Below the pieces are notes generated by a model that made no database searches, had not been told where the DNA came from, and saw only the letters and a list, made by a program, of their open reading frames with translations. The translations under genes were made by a program, and so were the position numbers. A DNA stretch of 64,000 nt from Amborella trichopoda. Its lineage: Eukaryota; Streptophyta; Magnoliopsida; Amborellales; Amborellaceae. Position 1 is the stretch's first letter; each line of letters starts with the position of its first letter. The stretch spans positions 1,779,315 to 1,843,314 of the forward strand of contig NW_006500010.1 of the NCBI RefSeq assembly GCF_000471905.2. The letters run 5' to 3'. Below, one piece after another: positions 11,501-24,081 of the stretch.

Positions 11501-14500
11501 AATCACAAATTTATATAATGAAGTTGGCATGTAAAGAAGACAATAAACAAGTACATCAAATAAAAAACAACATATACTCAAGAACCCACTTTTTTTTGGA
11601 GTGGTGACAACATGCTCAAGAACCTTCACATTAACAAAAGGAGGAGGAAAAGGAGGAAAAAATTTCTCAAAAAAAAAAAAGGTACAAAATTCAACAACAG
11701 AACATTACAGCTAAAGTGGGGAATGGGATTAAGAGTATTAATAAGTGCATAATGCCGCACCTAGTCTTTCCAACTCCCCATCCGCGTACTTTACTTGCAA
11801 TGGACTGGAAGCCTGAAAAGGAAAATGCAAGTTGTTCCAAAATTACTATTTTGCTCATTCACTAAGACACAAGTCAACCAATCAAATTAATGCGGATGAA
11901 ATTAGGGTACCTCTAGTGCATTAGTTGTGTTAATGCCAAGAATTATCATAAGAAAATAGTATTTATAGCAGAGACAAAGTAAAGACAAAATTTATTCGAT
12001 AAAAGTCATAAACAAAAAGGTAACGGCAGAAAAATATTACAAAAGATCATATATGACTCTTCCTGAAGAGAGTGTTCATGTATGCATGAGCAGCATGCAG
12101 GAGTACCAGTGCATAATCGACCGTTAACTAAGGGAATTGAACAATCAGACTTCAGGTTAAGATAAAGGTCAGTCTTGAATAAGAAAACTCGATATTGGAG
12201 TTCTAGGTATCTGGTAAACTAATTAATAAGCTTATTGTCACCAACAAAACCTAGGCCTTGCCCATTCAATCCATTTTCTTCAAATCCTAAACGGTTCTTC
12301 CATAAGCAAACTCAATTGAGAAGGCTCATCCATCCAAAACGACTCTTGCATAAGCAAACTTGCTGTTGGAGTTCTAGTGGGATCTAGTAACATAATTGAG
12401 AAACTCATTTTCGACAACATGCCTAGTTCATTCAATCCATTTTCTCCCAAATTCCATCTCACCAAACATATAGACAGACCCCGATCCAAACAGAGCCTTG
12501 GATAATGCCACTTTGTCACAAAAATGCATTTCCTTTATTGTCTTAAGGAACTTCGAAAGTTAGATTCACAAAAATGCATTTCCTTTATTGTCTTAAGTAA
12601 CTTCAAAAGTTAGATTCAAAGGATATGTTAATGATTGATTAAGAAATCATTTGTAATGAAAATTTCACTCAAAGGAAAATTCTTTTAGTTATATTTTAAT
12701 TGCCTTTATAGTTATAATCAGTCAATTAACAGCATGGTACTCAATGAGATAATATAGGAGATCTGAAAGCATACCCCTGGAAGTGTACGCTTATTATGAC
12801 ATGCATTAACTGCCTTGTCAGCTTCCTGTCTGGATGGACAAATGAGAAAGCAGCATCCTAAAAAAAAAGCAGCATAGTTAACAAAAATTAGGACAGAATA
12901 GGAAAGAAAACCAAATTCACGACTTACACATTCCCCAACAATACTCCTTATATAACTTATGAAACCACCACTGATTGTAAGTTTCTTAAGAATGGAAAAA
13001 GGTTTGTACAAACTTTTCAAAAATACACTAAGGTGCATAGGTCAGAAAGTAATTTCCCAAGTTCCTGTGCTTAAGCAGAATTCACCAAAATGTGGTTTAG
13101 TACATAGTGTGTTTGCAACGCTTTTTCTTATTCTTTGGTGTCAGTAAGCATGAATATATTTGTAAATAGGTCATGTCAGTGGTAACTTACAAGATATATT
13201 TTGCTGATTAAAGAGATAACTGCCAGCAATATTAGTAAACAAAAGACATAATGACATAATACTTTTTCTTACTTTTTCTTATAATTCATCATCATTATCC
13301 AAGCGTCTCAACTAATCGGGGTCACCTTCATGAAACAGATGTGAAAAAAGCTGTATGATGGCTGCTAACCTAACACAACCCTTCTCCTTTCTCCAGGCTT
13401 GGGGGGGCCGGCCATGATAGAGAATACTTTTTCTTATCATTAACAGAAAAAATCTATCGTTAAATAGAACGACAAAGAATCAACCAGAAAAAAAAAGAAA
13501 AGAAACGAGATGCCGAGAAAACATCTCAGGATTCCAACATTGAAATTGTATCGACATAATTCTCCAAGAACCCTTTAATTGACAAGGGTATCAGCCTCTT
13601 GTTAGCTCCCCTAAGAATGTGCATAAAAATCACATTCTAGTGTCCCAAATAACAAATATCTCACCAAAATCATAGCCAACCTCCACGGAATAGAGGATTC
13701 TTTAGAGGCCCATATTATGACGTTGAGACAATCCGCTTCTACAACTGATTTCCTCAATGAAAAGGACAGAACTGTGTAATGTTATATTTCCTATTAATTT
13801 GAAGAATTCCAGCTATGCTCCAACTCAACCATAAGCATTCAAATTCCCGAAACATAGATTTTATAAACATCCAATTCCATGTTTTAGCACTGACATTGAT
13901 TATTGCCTTGACAGAACCATTTCTGGACCTCATTGACCACACAAAATTCCCTAAAACACAATTCAAAAAAATAGGACAAGAAAAACCTACAAAATGTTAG
14001 GAGAAAATAACATGAAGTAATTTCCATCATAATTAATCGCAAATAATTTCAATAATAATTTTTCAAGTAGATAATTAAAAATGGAAAAGAGGGAAAAAGG
14101 TTCAAGATATTAAGCTAATAGGTACAAAACCACAGAAATTTAAGCAAAAGTCAGTTTTCCATGTAGTTTTGAGGGACAAAACCGGAAAGGAAAAACCTAA
14201 TTGAGACAATCCAAACCCACATTGACTTAACCCTAGTTTCCTGTAACAAACCCATCTCTATATAAAAAATCATCAAGAAAGCAACAATATAAAGTAATGG
14301 CTCATTTCCTTAAATAATCACACTACTGAACGAAAAAAAAAAAATTGCATAAAATGGGCGAACTAATGCCATCAATCGAATCAGATATCTAGAGAGATCA
14401 AAAGGGAATAAACATGCAGATTAAAAACACGAAAGGGAAGAGATCTAGGGTTTATTCACCTCTTGAAGCTTTTGTGACCTTGTCTTTGATTATGTTGACC

Positions 14501-14625
14501 TCATCTACCAAGGCCACCTCCTTAAACATAGAAAGAAGCTGAGCTTCTGACATATGCTTCGGCACTTGCCCTACAAAGAGCTTCACGCTCTCTGATGACG
14601 ATTTTGCCTCGCCTTCTTCCGCCAT
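8567..14625 (-). CDS. BRN1: BRN1/BRN2-type Bruno/CELF-like RNA-binding protein (three RRMs)
   Basis: Nine exons (minus strand): 14625-14460, 12857-12775, 11812-11761, 11448-11323, 11142-11063, 10436-10257, 9369-9021, 8923-8780, 8694-8567. They sum to 1308 nt, 435 aa plus TAA; every junction is GT-AG and in frame. RRM1 starts near residue 14 ([18 protein letters not shown]), RRM2 near 103 ([17 protein letters not shown], with [10 protein letters not shown] as RNP1), RRM3 near 348 ([18 protein letters not shown], with KCFGFVSYDS as RNP1). A Gly/Pro/Met-rich linker of about 175 residues separates RRM2 from RRM3, as in CELF proteins. In Arabidopsis, BRN1 and BRN2 bind 3' UTR elements and destabilise SOC1 mRNA to delay flowering; that role is inferred here. 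The start ATG sits in an acidic [13 protein letters not shown] leader matching the family. The symbol denotes the BRN1/BRN2 orthologue group. Confidence 0.95.
9565..9935. repeat. 186-bp tandem duplication in an intron of the BRN gene
   Basis: Two adjacent units (9565-9750 and 9751-9935) share GACATTA.TGGGTT, CTTATTTGTGAAAGGCTG, the CCAATGTCATTTGTGGGGCA block and CCTGAATAATCATGAAAA, with about 5% mismatches by eye. They lie between exons 6 and 7. The duplication creates matching minus-strand ORFs starting MIIQEEY, which are not genes. Confidence 0.9.
12195..12615. repeat. Diverged and 50-bp tandem duplications in BRN intron 1/2 region
   Basis: A near-perfect 50-bp tandem duplication starts at 12516 and 12566 (TCACAAAAATGCATTTCCTT in both). 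Just left, an older duplication of about 165 bp spacing pairs 12195-12290 with 12362-12455 (TTGGAGTTCTAG, CATTCAATCCATTTTCT). All are intronic. Confidence 0.75.
13283..13425 (-). mobile_element. 143-bp SINE/RTE-tail retroposon with 12-bp target duplication
   Basis: A perfect 12-bp direct repeat ACTTTTTCTTAT flanks it (13271-13282 and 13426-13437). On the minus strand it ends GGTGACCCCGATTAGTTGAG, then TAATGATGATGAATT. This matches the '...CCCCAATTAGTTGGGA...GATGATGATG' tail that plant RTE-clade LINEs and their SINE partners carry, from memory of those families. It shares most of its sequence with the copy at 46085-46275. It lies in BRN intron 1. Confidence 0.75.
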
Positions 14626-17600
14626 TAATGGTGATTTCGAAGCTTTTTTCTGGTTCTTGCTCCTCTCTGGTTTGCCCCGGTAATCGCACAGAATTAGGGG
14701 TACTTGTTAATTTACGCCTTGTTTTTCAGAGAAAATTTTCATTTTTTAAATAAATGAAATTTATTTTGGTCCTTGTGTATCGCTTTTGGGCCCCACGATC
14801 CAGACTGTTCTAGCCAATCAGAGACAGCTCTCTCCAGCTCACTTACGTGGGCCCACTTCACACGTCGATAAACTTTTACACGTCTGGAGATAGCATGGTG
14901 TTGTGTGGGGTTTTCAGATAATAATTAATTCACAATGTACATTACTCCCGCGGCTACACCCAGGTCAACAAATATTTTGACGGCATGAAAACTTTTGATT
15001 ATAAACTTATAAAATTAAAATTAAGGAAATTTTATCAAAGAGATGGTTTACCATGAGACCATCTATCACATTGTTACAAGGAGGCGGAATCACCCCAAGC
15101 CATTAGATGTGCCTCGAGGTGTATCATAAAGTTCGAGATTTTGAATGCCTCGAGGTGTATCGTAAAGTTTGAGATTTTGTTTGAGGCTCTTTTTTTTTTT
15201 TTTTTATGTTTTTTTAACTTTAAATCTAGTCAATGACGTATTTACAATCACTTTATTTATATTTTGACGTAGACAATTGCCCATGATACTAAAAGTAAAT
15301 GGGTTCTTTGTACAACTTTTTCCCTACCTTTATCCAGAAGCATATAATTGATGAAGTATTTGATATTTTTAGTTAAGTTTGTATTTAATTTCAAAAAGTC
15401 CATCAAAATACACATGTTCATGAGGTGGTTTAGTTTAAAGATAGTAAAACATTAAATAGTTGATAAGTTAGAGTAAAATATTAAATAGTGGATAAGTTAT
15501 ATGCATTTTGATAAGTTTATTAGTAAAAGACCATAAGTTTATAATGTTGAGCAATGTTCTGCTTCCATTTGATCTGAAAAATGACTAAATTGGGTGCTTC
15601 GGTCGATTCGAGAGAAGGTAATTTTTTTATATTTTAAAATAAACAAAGACATATTTTAATATCATAAAAAATTAATAATATATCAAATAAATAAAATGGT
15701 TGGAATATTGTTTTGATAGTATTTTTTAATGCCTTTGGAGTTAAGAGCATGATAATAGTTCTTTCAATACTTTTTTTACTGACTGACTTTTTAGGCGTGT
15801 CATAGTTAGTAAGGTGAAGTGGGCTTATTGTGCTTCTCTTTTTATGTGTCAAAGTAGGTTCAGGTGATATTTTCCCTTTGTATTTCTTTGTATACGTGGC
15901 ATTCATATTGCTTACTTATATAAAGTTTTAGTAGTAACAAACCAAGAATGCTCTTGAACTTCGATTCGCTTCGCTTCGTTTCGTTTCGTTGGTGAAACAA
16001 AACTCGAAGACTTGAGGTGCTTCACCTCAAGCGACATTGATGCTGATATTATTGACAACCCACCATCTGCGAGCACACAAGGATCGGTTAAACAAGCAGA
16101 TGGTATTATACACACTGAAATCACCAAAATGGTATAGGATGAAGGTCAAAATTGAAGGATCCTTTTGATATATGAAAATGGACCTCCCGAGCAAAAACTA
16201 TGAGTTTAGGACGTTGTCATAACATTGACCTATTACACAAATAACCAATAAGGAAAAATAGCCAAAGTTGACCATCATCAAAATATTTTTCTAACTAATT
16301 GGGATCAGCTATATGAGTTCAAAATCACCAAAGTTTAATATGAAAAGGTCCAAGACACTTCCAAAAATAAAAGGTATCCTGATACCAGTTGCTCAAGATA
16401 TGGGTTTCTAAAGTTGAATGTCACTTACATTGCATAGAGCCCAAAAAGCGAGTTGACATGGGGCATAGCATTTTGGCATAACTCTAACATGTATCTCAAT
16501 CGGTGATTAAAAAATCATTGATTCGACTAGGAACCGCTCGAGTTGAATTGAGACTAGCAACCACTTGGTCTTAGTCCGTACCTAAATCAGATCTCGAACC
16601 TAAGGGTGTATAAATAAAGATCTCGAACCTTAGGGTGCACAAATAATATTAAAAAATTGCTTCCTTATTATAAAACCAGTGTTTTTAGGATGATATGAAG
16701 TTCCTAATCTTCTTTGAACATTTTAAAGCTTTTAAATGTTGTTTAATTATTTTGCTTTTTTTAAAAAAAAAATATGCCCAAGTGGAGGCCAATTTGACTC
16801 AAACTTGGTGAGTGATCGGTTCAACTTACTTTGTTCAAATTTTTAAACATTTATCTCAATAAATAAAGTTCATATTTGTCCAATTCTATTACATGCGATT
16901 GTAATTTACTTTTGTACAAAAAGGTCACAAATGACCTGGCCATTAGATATGAACTTGGACAACTTAAAATGTGTCCCATCGTTAGGGAAATTATAGTTTG
17001 GCATTTATACCCAGCCAACGATACACCAGCTAACCAATTTTACATCGAATGACCAATAATAATTGTGATTCCCTTGTACAAAATAAATGATCTTATTGTA
17101 TACATTTATTTTTTATATATATATCGAAACTTTACGAATGGTTTGTAAAAAAAAAAGTGGTTTGGTGTGGCCGCACATCACTTGGCTATTTTCCAATGAG
17201 TGGGACCCAAAAAGCTTTGAAATAATTCTCTTGGGAAGGAGTAGTTTTTGGAATCCAAAACTACTCCCTTAACATCCTAAAAATTTGATCATTTGACTGT
17301 CAATCGAATTTAAAGCACGAGCACCAAATCAAGAGGAATTCATATATATATCCTACATTGTCCTCAAGTAAAAGGTTCCCTTTCAAAGTTTAATATCATG
17401 TTCGTTCTTTTGATTTCTTTATTTTTTCCAAATTCCCCTTCATTCGATAAAGTCCAAAGTTTACAACTTCGGACTTTCAAAATCAAAAGTTATTTTTTTC
17501 ACCATTAGACCTTCAAGGTCCAAATGAGACTTTAAAAGTCCTAAGTTGCCCTTATTTCAAACCTTGAAGGTCCGAAATTTTAGAACCTCTAACCTTCAGA

Positions 17601-18668
17601 ATTTGAAAGATTTTTTCGCCCCCCCCTCAATAGGAGACATTCAAGGAAAAGCTCATGACCTTGGGGTTTTCGAGGTTTGAAATAGGTTTGTATTGGGGAA
17701 AAAAACCTTCTTAAAGGTCCTAGGAAGGCAATTGGAGGAAAAACACCCCAAAAATTAGTTATACTTGCAACATTAGAGGGATTTTTTAAGGAGAATAAAT
17801 GCATAAATTTTTCAATTTTTTTGAATAAGTATAGAATATCTTTGATACAAGTTTATAATTGTTCTATCCAAAATGAGATAGTTAGGAATGTGCTATTGAC
17901 CAAGTTCAAGTTCAAAAGAATTTTAATCTTTACAACTTATCTATGCCCCTGGTAAAAACCCACAACTATGCAACCCCTCTCCTCGCTTCACCTCATTCTC
18001 CCAATCTACCCATGGAAAAAACCCACAACCATGAAATCCCAATCCTTCTCTCCCTCTGCCCTGCTCTCTCGAACCACGAAATCCCAATCCCTCTCTCCCT
18101 CTTCCCTGCTCTCTCTCTCGAACATTAACGGTTAGTAGTGCATTAGCAATTTTTGAAACCATTAGAAGCTTTCGAAAGGGATTAGCATTAGTAGAAATGA
18201 GAACCGAGGTCGGTAACCAAGTCACAGGTCGTGCTACCACCTCGACTTCAACTCTCTCTCTCTGCGCACGCACAATGGGGCCCTTTACTGATGCCCAGTC
18301 AATTTCTGCGTAGAATGGGCCCCTTAGGGATGGCCTCTTGGAGAAAATACTGGCAAGCAAAACATGGATGGACCATCTATTAACCAATAAGTCTATTCAC
18401 TCCACACTCCATTCAGAAGTGCATTAGCAAATAGCTTGGTCCACTCCATTATTCAAGGATACAAGCCTTCTTATCCTGCTTACAGGCCAGCAAAATGCTC
18501 ATAACTCCATGAACAAAATCTTTTAATCCACATATTTTGGAATGGATCCATTCTTGTTGGGTCATCCATTCTTTAATGGAGTTGTGTTTTACAATTTGAA
18601 TAAAAATTGAAAACCTTAACCATGACCTCCTTTTTTCCGGCCTGTATATTCGGAATAGGATATACTGA
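14626..18668. other. 4-kb intergenic region between the BRN and carrier genes
   Basis: BRN promoter at the left. No conserved reading frame. An RTE-like tail fragment lies near 16260-16330 (minus; CCCAATTAGTTAG then GATGATGG). A 447-bp minus-strand ORF at 17941-18387 comes from a CT-rich stretch with a tandem duplication of about 45 bp and has no protein-family resemblance. The right end should include carrier 3' UTR. Confidence 0.45.
14847..14856. promoter_or_regulatory. Palindromic GTGGGCCCAC (site II / TCP-type) upstream of BRN
   Basis: A perfect 10-bp palindrome about 220 bp upstream of the BRN start codon. It contains TGGGCC on both strands, the core of site II elements bound by TCP factors and common in promoters of housekeeping and RNA-metabolism genes. 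A CCAAT core (AGCCAATCAG, about 14813) is nearby. Function is inferred from motif and position only. Confidence 0.35.
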
Positions 18669-21600
18669 TCAAATTGCCTTCATTCCAGCCAGTTCTCTCA
18701 GCTTCTCATACACAAGAAAAGTGATGGTGGTTTGCGGACCAAGCCTTGCAAAGGTGGTGAAACCCCTGGTCATAAAAGTTATGAAGTCATAAAACAATGT
18801 CATGTGGACATATAAAAGAACCCTCACTCAAGCAAGCATGATGCAATTTCAACCTTACCATAACAAATAAATTAAAATGGGGATGCACAGCACCACAACA
18901 TATTTGAAGAAAAATCGAAAGCCCCCATTACTCCCGAAAAAAGGGCACTTTATAATATCAAATGATTTTATATTTTAACACAACAGATAATTTTCTCATT
19001 TGAATAAGTTTCTTTTAGAAAAGGTCCAGTTACTAGTAGTGGCTGAAATGGATACAGACTAGCTAGGTTACAAGGCCAGTGAGCAAGTTAGTAGGAGCAT
19101 CAGAGAGAGAGAGAGAGAGTTCCTTGTTGATTCATATTTAGATTTGGAAAGAAAGAAGAAGAAAACTTGTTCCCGGATAAAAGGCGGCAATTCCTCTCTG
19201 ACTCCTATTCAAATTTGAAGTCTCCCCACTTCCAGTGACCACCTACTTTTCACGCCCCGAGGAGTCCATTTGTGCACCAAATTATGTGTGTTTGATAACA
19301 CAAAGGAGTCCATTCGTGCACCCAATTATGTGTGTGTTGACCACCTAGTTTTCAAGGCCCGAGAAGACCATTCGCGCACCAAATTATGCGTGTGTTGATA
19401 ACACAGGGACATCAGAACTTGATTCTATCTATGTTTCTTCATGGAGGATAATCTTACAAATCTAGGAGGCACATTTAACATCGATCAACAAAGGTCATAT
19501 GAAAAGTCAATCAGATCTACACACACACATAGATGCACAATAGTATGAACATATGAACCTGCACAACGCATCTACAAACACCTGAAATGAACGCTATTAC
19601 CACCAAACTAACATTTGATCAATGCACAATATTTCTTTGCACGAAAATCAAGTGCACAAATAATTTATGATATTCTTTGTAACTGCAGGACTCAAGAATA
19701 TTCTTTTGTAATAGTAAAAATCATTTTATTAATTCTTGCAATAACCAAAGTTGGTTAAATCACCTTAAATTGAAAATTAAGTATCAAACCCTATCGATAA
19801 AAGTAAATCCTGGTAAAAGGAAAATACCTATATTACAATTAATACTGGAATCGGGCTTGGGTTGAGCAGTAGCAGCTGATGTTTAGCAGTGCTACATCTC
19901 AAGTTCGATTCCTACCACGGAATTACCCAAAAAAATAGTACAATTAATACTACATAAAAGAAATAACATGGCCATGATGTTCGAAGGCATTACGTCTAAT
20001 ATGAACAAATGCAAGAATTGGAAATGAATGATAATCTCATTGGAGTGAAAGGAGAGATTAATTTCCTTATTTACGAGAAAATGCACAATAAAACTTCAGT
20101 TCAACCTTATGCATCATAATACAGCCAAACCACATAAAATGGAGATGTAGCTCACCAGCATGACTCTAAGGCACTACATCTAAAATACAAATTACCCATG
20201 AAAAATCTTATGGAATTTAATTCATATTTCATGCTATTAAGGAAATCTTTGAAGCCATCTCTACGTGATTGCTTCTCCAGAGATTCCTCAATTGACCTTT
20301 CCCCATGGTATTCTTTGTTTGCTAACAATCCCACCTCCATCACCTATTTATAATATGTAAAAATATTTGTGCATCAAGACAAGAATGTAAATCTCTGCCA
20401 AGGGAAGAGATACTCACCCCTTGTATAGAGCTCGGGGGCCTTCAGTTACCACCACCTAACACCAGAAATGAAAAATTAATATGAAAAATCCGTGGTAAAG
20501 TCCTTTGATGTTTGGTAAGTAAGGCCACAAATAAATAACTAATCTGTAGTTTTCTTTTTAAAAAATTGGGTAGCTATTCAATAGTTAATGCAGTCATAAG
20601 AAAATCAACGGTAAGGTCTTTTTCCCCTTTCTGATTGAATAACAAGTCGTCAGTAACGAAAAGTACCTTCATCTAGAGCATGAATAAACATGAGGAATTA
20701 TTCTAACAGAAATGTGAACAATGATGAGGTGCTTTTAACTTTTATTTTTCTGCAAGAAATCCAAGTAATAATGAAGGAAGATAAGAGCGAAACGGTGCAC
20801 CTTCAAGAAGTAATGAAAAGGGAGAAAAATAATAATAATAATAATAATAAGAGGCTCTACATGTAAGAAGCTTAAAAAAGGAAACTCCTACGAGCCTCTA
20901 ATGGTGTAAGAAGAAATGATTGATATTTTAGTATAGAAGGCTTGGGTGCCTAGTTTAGCAAGAAGCAAAAGAAAATAATGGAAATAAATTTTTAAAATAG
21001 TCCCCAAATAGTACAAAGTACAAGAACCCACATTAGCTAACACCAATTACCTGATAAGCACAGTGAAATCCATTTCTATAATTCCCGAGTTTCTTAGATT
21101 CTCTTTGCATCATGAGACGAGTTTTAACCATATCCATGGGTGCAGTTACCAGGGTCCCCATTGTACCTGCTATGGCACTTGAACTTCATTTACATGGGTA
21201 TGCATCAAAGTTAGTAATTCAGAAAGAAAATACAATTCAAATCATTTGGCAGATTAAGCAGCTTATAAGTAATTATTTAGTAAGAGAGCCACACAAGAAA
21301 GATCAAGTGCTTTACTCAGAAATGTCCATTATACATGAGATGTAGATTAAATCCTTCTTTCAAAGATGTCCAATGCATCAAAGCCTGTATAACAGAGAGA
21401 AAATGTACCAGAACTTCGAATTCAAGTATTCTGTAACTAAGAAATTTCAGTATCCAAAGCTACAAGCATTAGCACTTTATATGGATTCCCAATAAACAAA
21501 CATGCATGAGTATACTATACTCCAAGGAGCTATAGCTTATCATAGTCCATGGGGTTCTCACTGAGAAATGACATGATGAACAGGTAGGGGGCTATCAGAG

Positions 21601-24081
21601 CAGGACATGACTCCAAATGTGGTTCACACTCACTCTCCATCATTTCATGAAGCAGTGATGACCCTAATGGACACTGGAGGATATAATCCATTAAATTATA
21701 GTATAATTCCCTAAACTAAATTGAGGATAATGCAAGGCGTAAGATACATCATAGTCAGAGAACCTGCTTGGACTCATCATATGTTGCTAATTGTGATGCA
21801 GTCAAGGCAGCAGCCCTGGCCATTGCAGGGCCCACACCCTTCCATAGTGCTATAATTCCCTCATCTGACATGATCTTTTGCATTTCTCTTAATACTTTTG
21901 TCTTTCCCAAATTTGAGTTCATTTGTAAACGCACCTATTGGAATCAACCATTTTGAGTTAAAGTCTAAGAATTAAGAATAGCTGAGGCACTACCTCAAAA
22001 TCCAAGCACAACATAACAACAATTTCCTTTTATTTGATTAATAAACAAGATGCAAGTGAATCTATTATCTACTATGCTAACATACCAATCTAACAAACCT
22101 TCAAAACTTCTGTTGGATTCGTTAATGCACTTGCAATAGCACCAGAGAATGCTCCCGATGCAATTTTCACCAAAATATTAGTGGATCCAAGAGTTAAGTT
22201 GCAGAAATACTTGCAAGGCTCATACAAACCTACACGAAGGCCTCCATACAAAAGAGATCTAGTAAGTGCAGGGGTAAGTCCCAAATATAGAGCTTGAGGT
22301 CCTTCGATTTTCACTATCTGGGCGAAAATCTTTCCCTGCGAAATGCATTAATTTAAAATTACTTCCATTGGGTAACTAGCAAGTTCAAACTAAAGCAACC
22401 ATATAACATAATGACACCAGCAAAAGCAACAAGAAAATACCATTCCAGTCAAGGGACCTTTCTGACCAACTAGCTGCATTTGTAGTCTGACTTTGATGAC
22501 ATCTGCAGCCAAAGCATTGTAACGATAAAATTTGAAACTATTCATGGAATAATAGGATTCACAAGAGACATTTATAAAATTTCCATAAAATTTGAGACAA
22601 ACAGCTTCCAGAGAAGCTTCTGATGACCAAATATAAACATTCTTTAACCTAAACAAATAGCAAACACAGGTACAGATATCTCTTGAACTGAATAGATGCA
22701 ATAGGATACTGCGCAAGTACTAAAATAAAGCATCTGGGTACCTATCACTCCAAAATCTAGAAGCAAGCAGATGTATAAGAAAATAAAAAAAATAAAATTT
22801 CGTGTCCTAATTGCTCGGATGCCAATGTTAAAAATAAGGTTGGAAGGGAAACTCATGAAAGAAGCTCGAGTTGATGGTTGTACTCATTTAGTGCAATCCA
22901 TGCCACCAAACACAAACTAATAGGGTAAAATTACTTGAAGCCATCTCTTGAGATCCAAGAGGATTAAATATAACGAGGAAATCAGAATTTGAAGTTGTGA
23001 AAATTTTCCTCTAATTTCGGAAAAGGCCCAGTTTCAGGGTTCAATTGCTCACAAAACTTCAACCCCAAATAATGCAACATATCACTCACTAATTCTCACA
23101 ATCTCCTAGTTAATTTCAAATAATTAGGATTCATAGAGGACCCATCCAAGTGCCTATGTAAACACCAATAGTGAACAATGACATTGCACAGCCAAATCTT
23201 GAAAGAAAAAGGCACAACCCAAAAACTGAAGAGTAAATGGGTGCTCAATGAAAGATTCTATTACACTTACAAAGAACCAGAAAGCCCGCCTCAAATTCAA
23301 ATTCCCCATAACCCCAAAAGCAAAAATGATGGTCTATCAAGAGAAAAAGTGACGAACCCAAAGGGTGTGTAACCCCAGTAGCAGCGGTGACCGATATTCC
23401 ACTAGTCGAGAAGTGATTGAAAATATGTCTTAATGAAACAGAATGGCTCCCCTTTCCATTGTCATCCTTGCAGGGAGGCCCTATAAACAAAAGCAATCAC
23501 AAGTAATTTTCACCATTGTGCAGTAAAAATCCATCCTCAAAAGGCATGATTTATTACGTTAATATAGGCTCTCAAGCTGAGGCAGAAGGTGAATATCAAA
23601 GAGCGGTATCTCTAATAATAATTGAACTTTAGATTCATAAAGGAAGTTCAGAAAGTCGTATCTCTCTCTGAAAATTTCATGTCTGATAAAATATAGCTAC
23701 GTAGAAGGCTTGATTCTTAGCTCCTAAGCATAAAAAAAAAAACAAATTTTGATATCAAATTTAATTTTATGCAGTGGGAATCTTTAATCAAAAGATGTTC
23801 ACTGTGGGTTTCTGAGATTTCGTCTATAATGGGCCTCATTCTCATGATACAAGCTAAAATCATCAATTATTCAAATTTGGTTGCAATGAAAAGGAAAAGC
23901 TACTCACATGAAAGTTATATGAATAGAGAGAGACATGAAAGTAAGAGAGTGAGAGTGAGAGAGAGAGACAGAGAGAGATGGGTTATTGAATGGTACCCGA
24001 GGTTGGAGCTGGTTGAGAGAGGTTGGCCATCCCATATCGTTCCTCCCTCCTCTCACTATTTGTAACTGCGCTACGCTCCAT
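18669..24081 (-). CDS. Mitochondrial carrier family (SLC25) protein, UCP/dicarboxylate-like branch
   Basis: Nine exons (minus): 24081-23997, 23480-23358, 22502-22441, 22335-22099, 21934-21764, 21384-21335, 21183-21051, 20455-20418, 18765-18669. Total 996 nt, 331 aa plus TGA; all junctions GT-AG and in frame. The three tandem carrier repeats each show the signature P-x-[DE]-x-x-[KR]: PLDVIKVRLQ near residue 68, PTEVLKVRLQ near 164 and PMDMVKTRLM near 258. Segments such as GGLRVGLYEPCKY and ALWKGVGPAMARAAALTASQ are typical of the plant group annotated 'mitochondrial substrate carrier ucpB-like', represented by At4g03115. It should sit in the inner mitochondrial membrane with six helices; the substrate is not established. 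Exon 1 (28 residues, hydrophilic, SRR/EER-rich) is the least certain part, chosen because its donor phase fits exon 2. Exon 8 is only 38 nt. Confidence 0.9.
19847..19938 (+). mobile_element. 92-bp tRNA-derived SINE / tRNA retroposon with 13-bp target duplication
   Basis: A perfect 13-bp direct repeat TACAATTAATACT flanks it (19834-19846 and 19939-19951). The insert is tRNA-like. It starts GGGCTTGGGTTGAGCAGTAG (box A-like) and has AAGTTCGATTCC (box B/T-loop). It ends in CCC plus an A-rich tail. It lies in the last intron of the carrier gene, antisense to it. The sequence is too irregular to fold as a working tRNA. Confidence 0.75.
20828..20850. repeat. (AAT)n microsatellite
   Basis: About eight AAT units in the last carrier intron. 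Confidence 0.85.

Noticed and set aside
17941-18387. 148-aa minus-strand ORF with internal GRGREGLGF repeats
   Set aside because: Produced by CT-rich DNA with a duplication of about 45 bp; no domain, no splice context, composition-driven.
20152-20343. 63-aa ORF as an extra carrier exon
   Set aside because: The carrier frame passes directly from exon 8 (20418) to exon 9 (18765) with matching phase and family sequence; this ORF is intronic.
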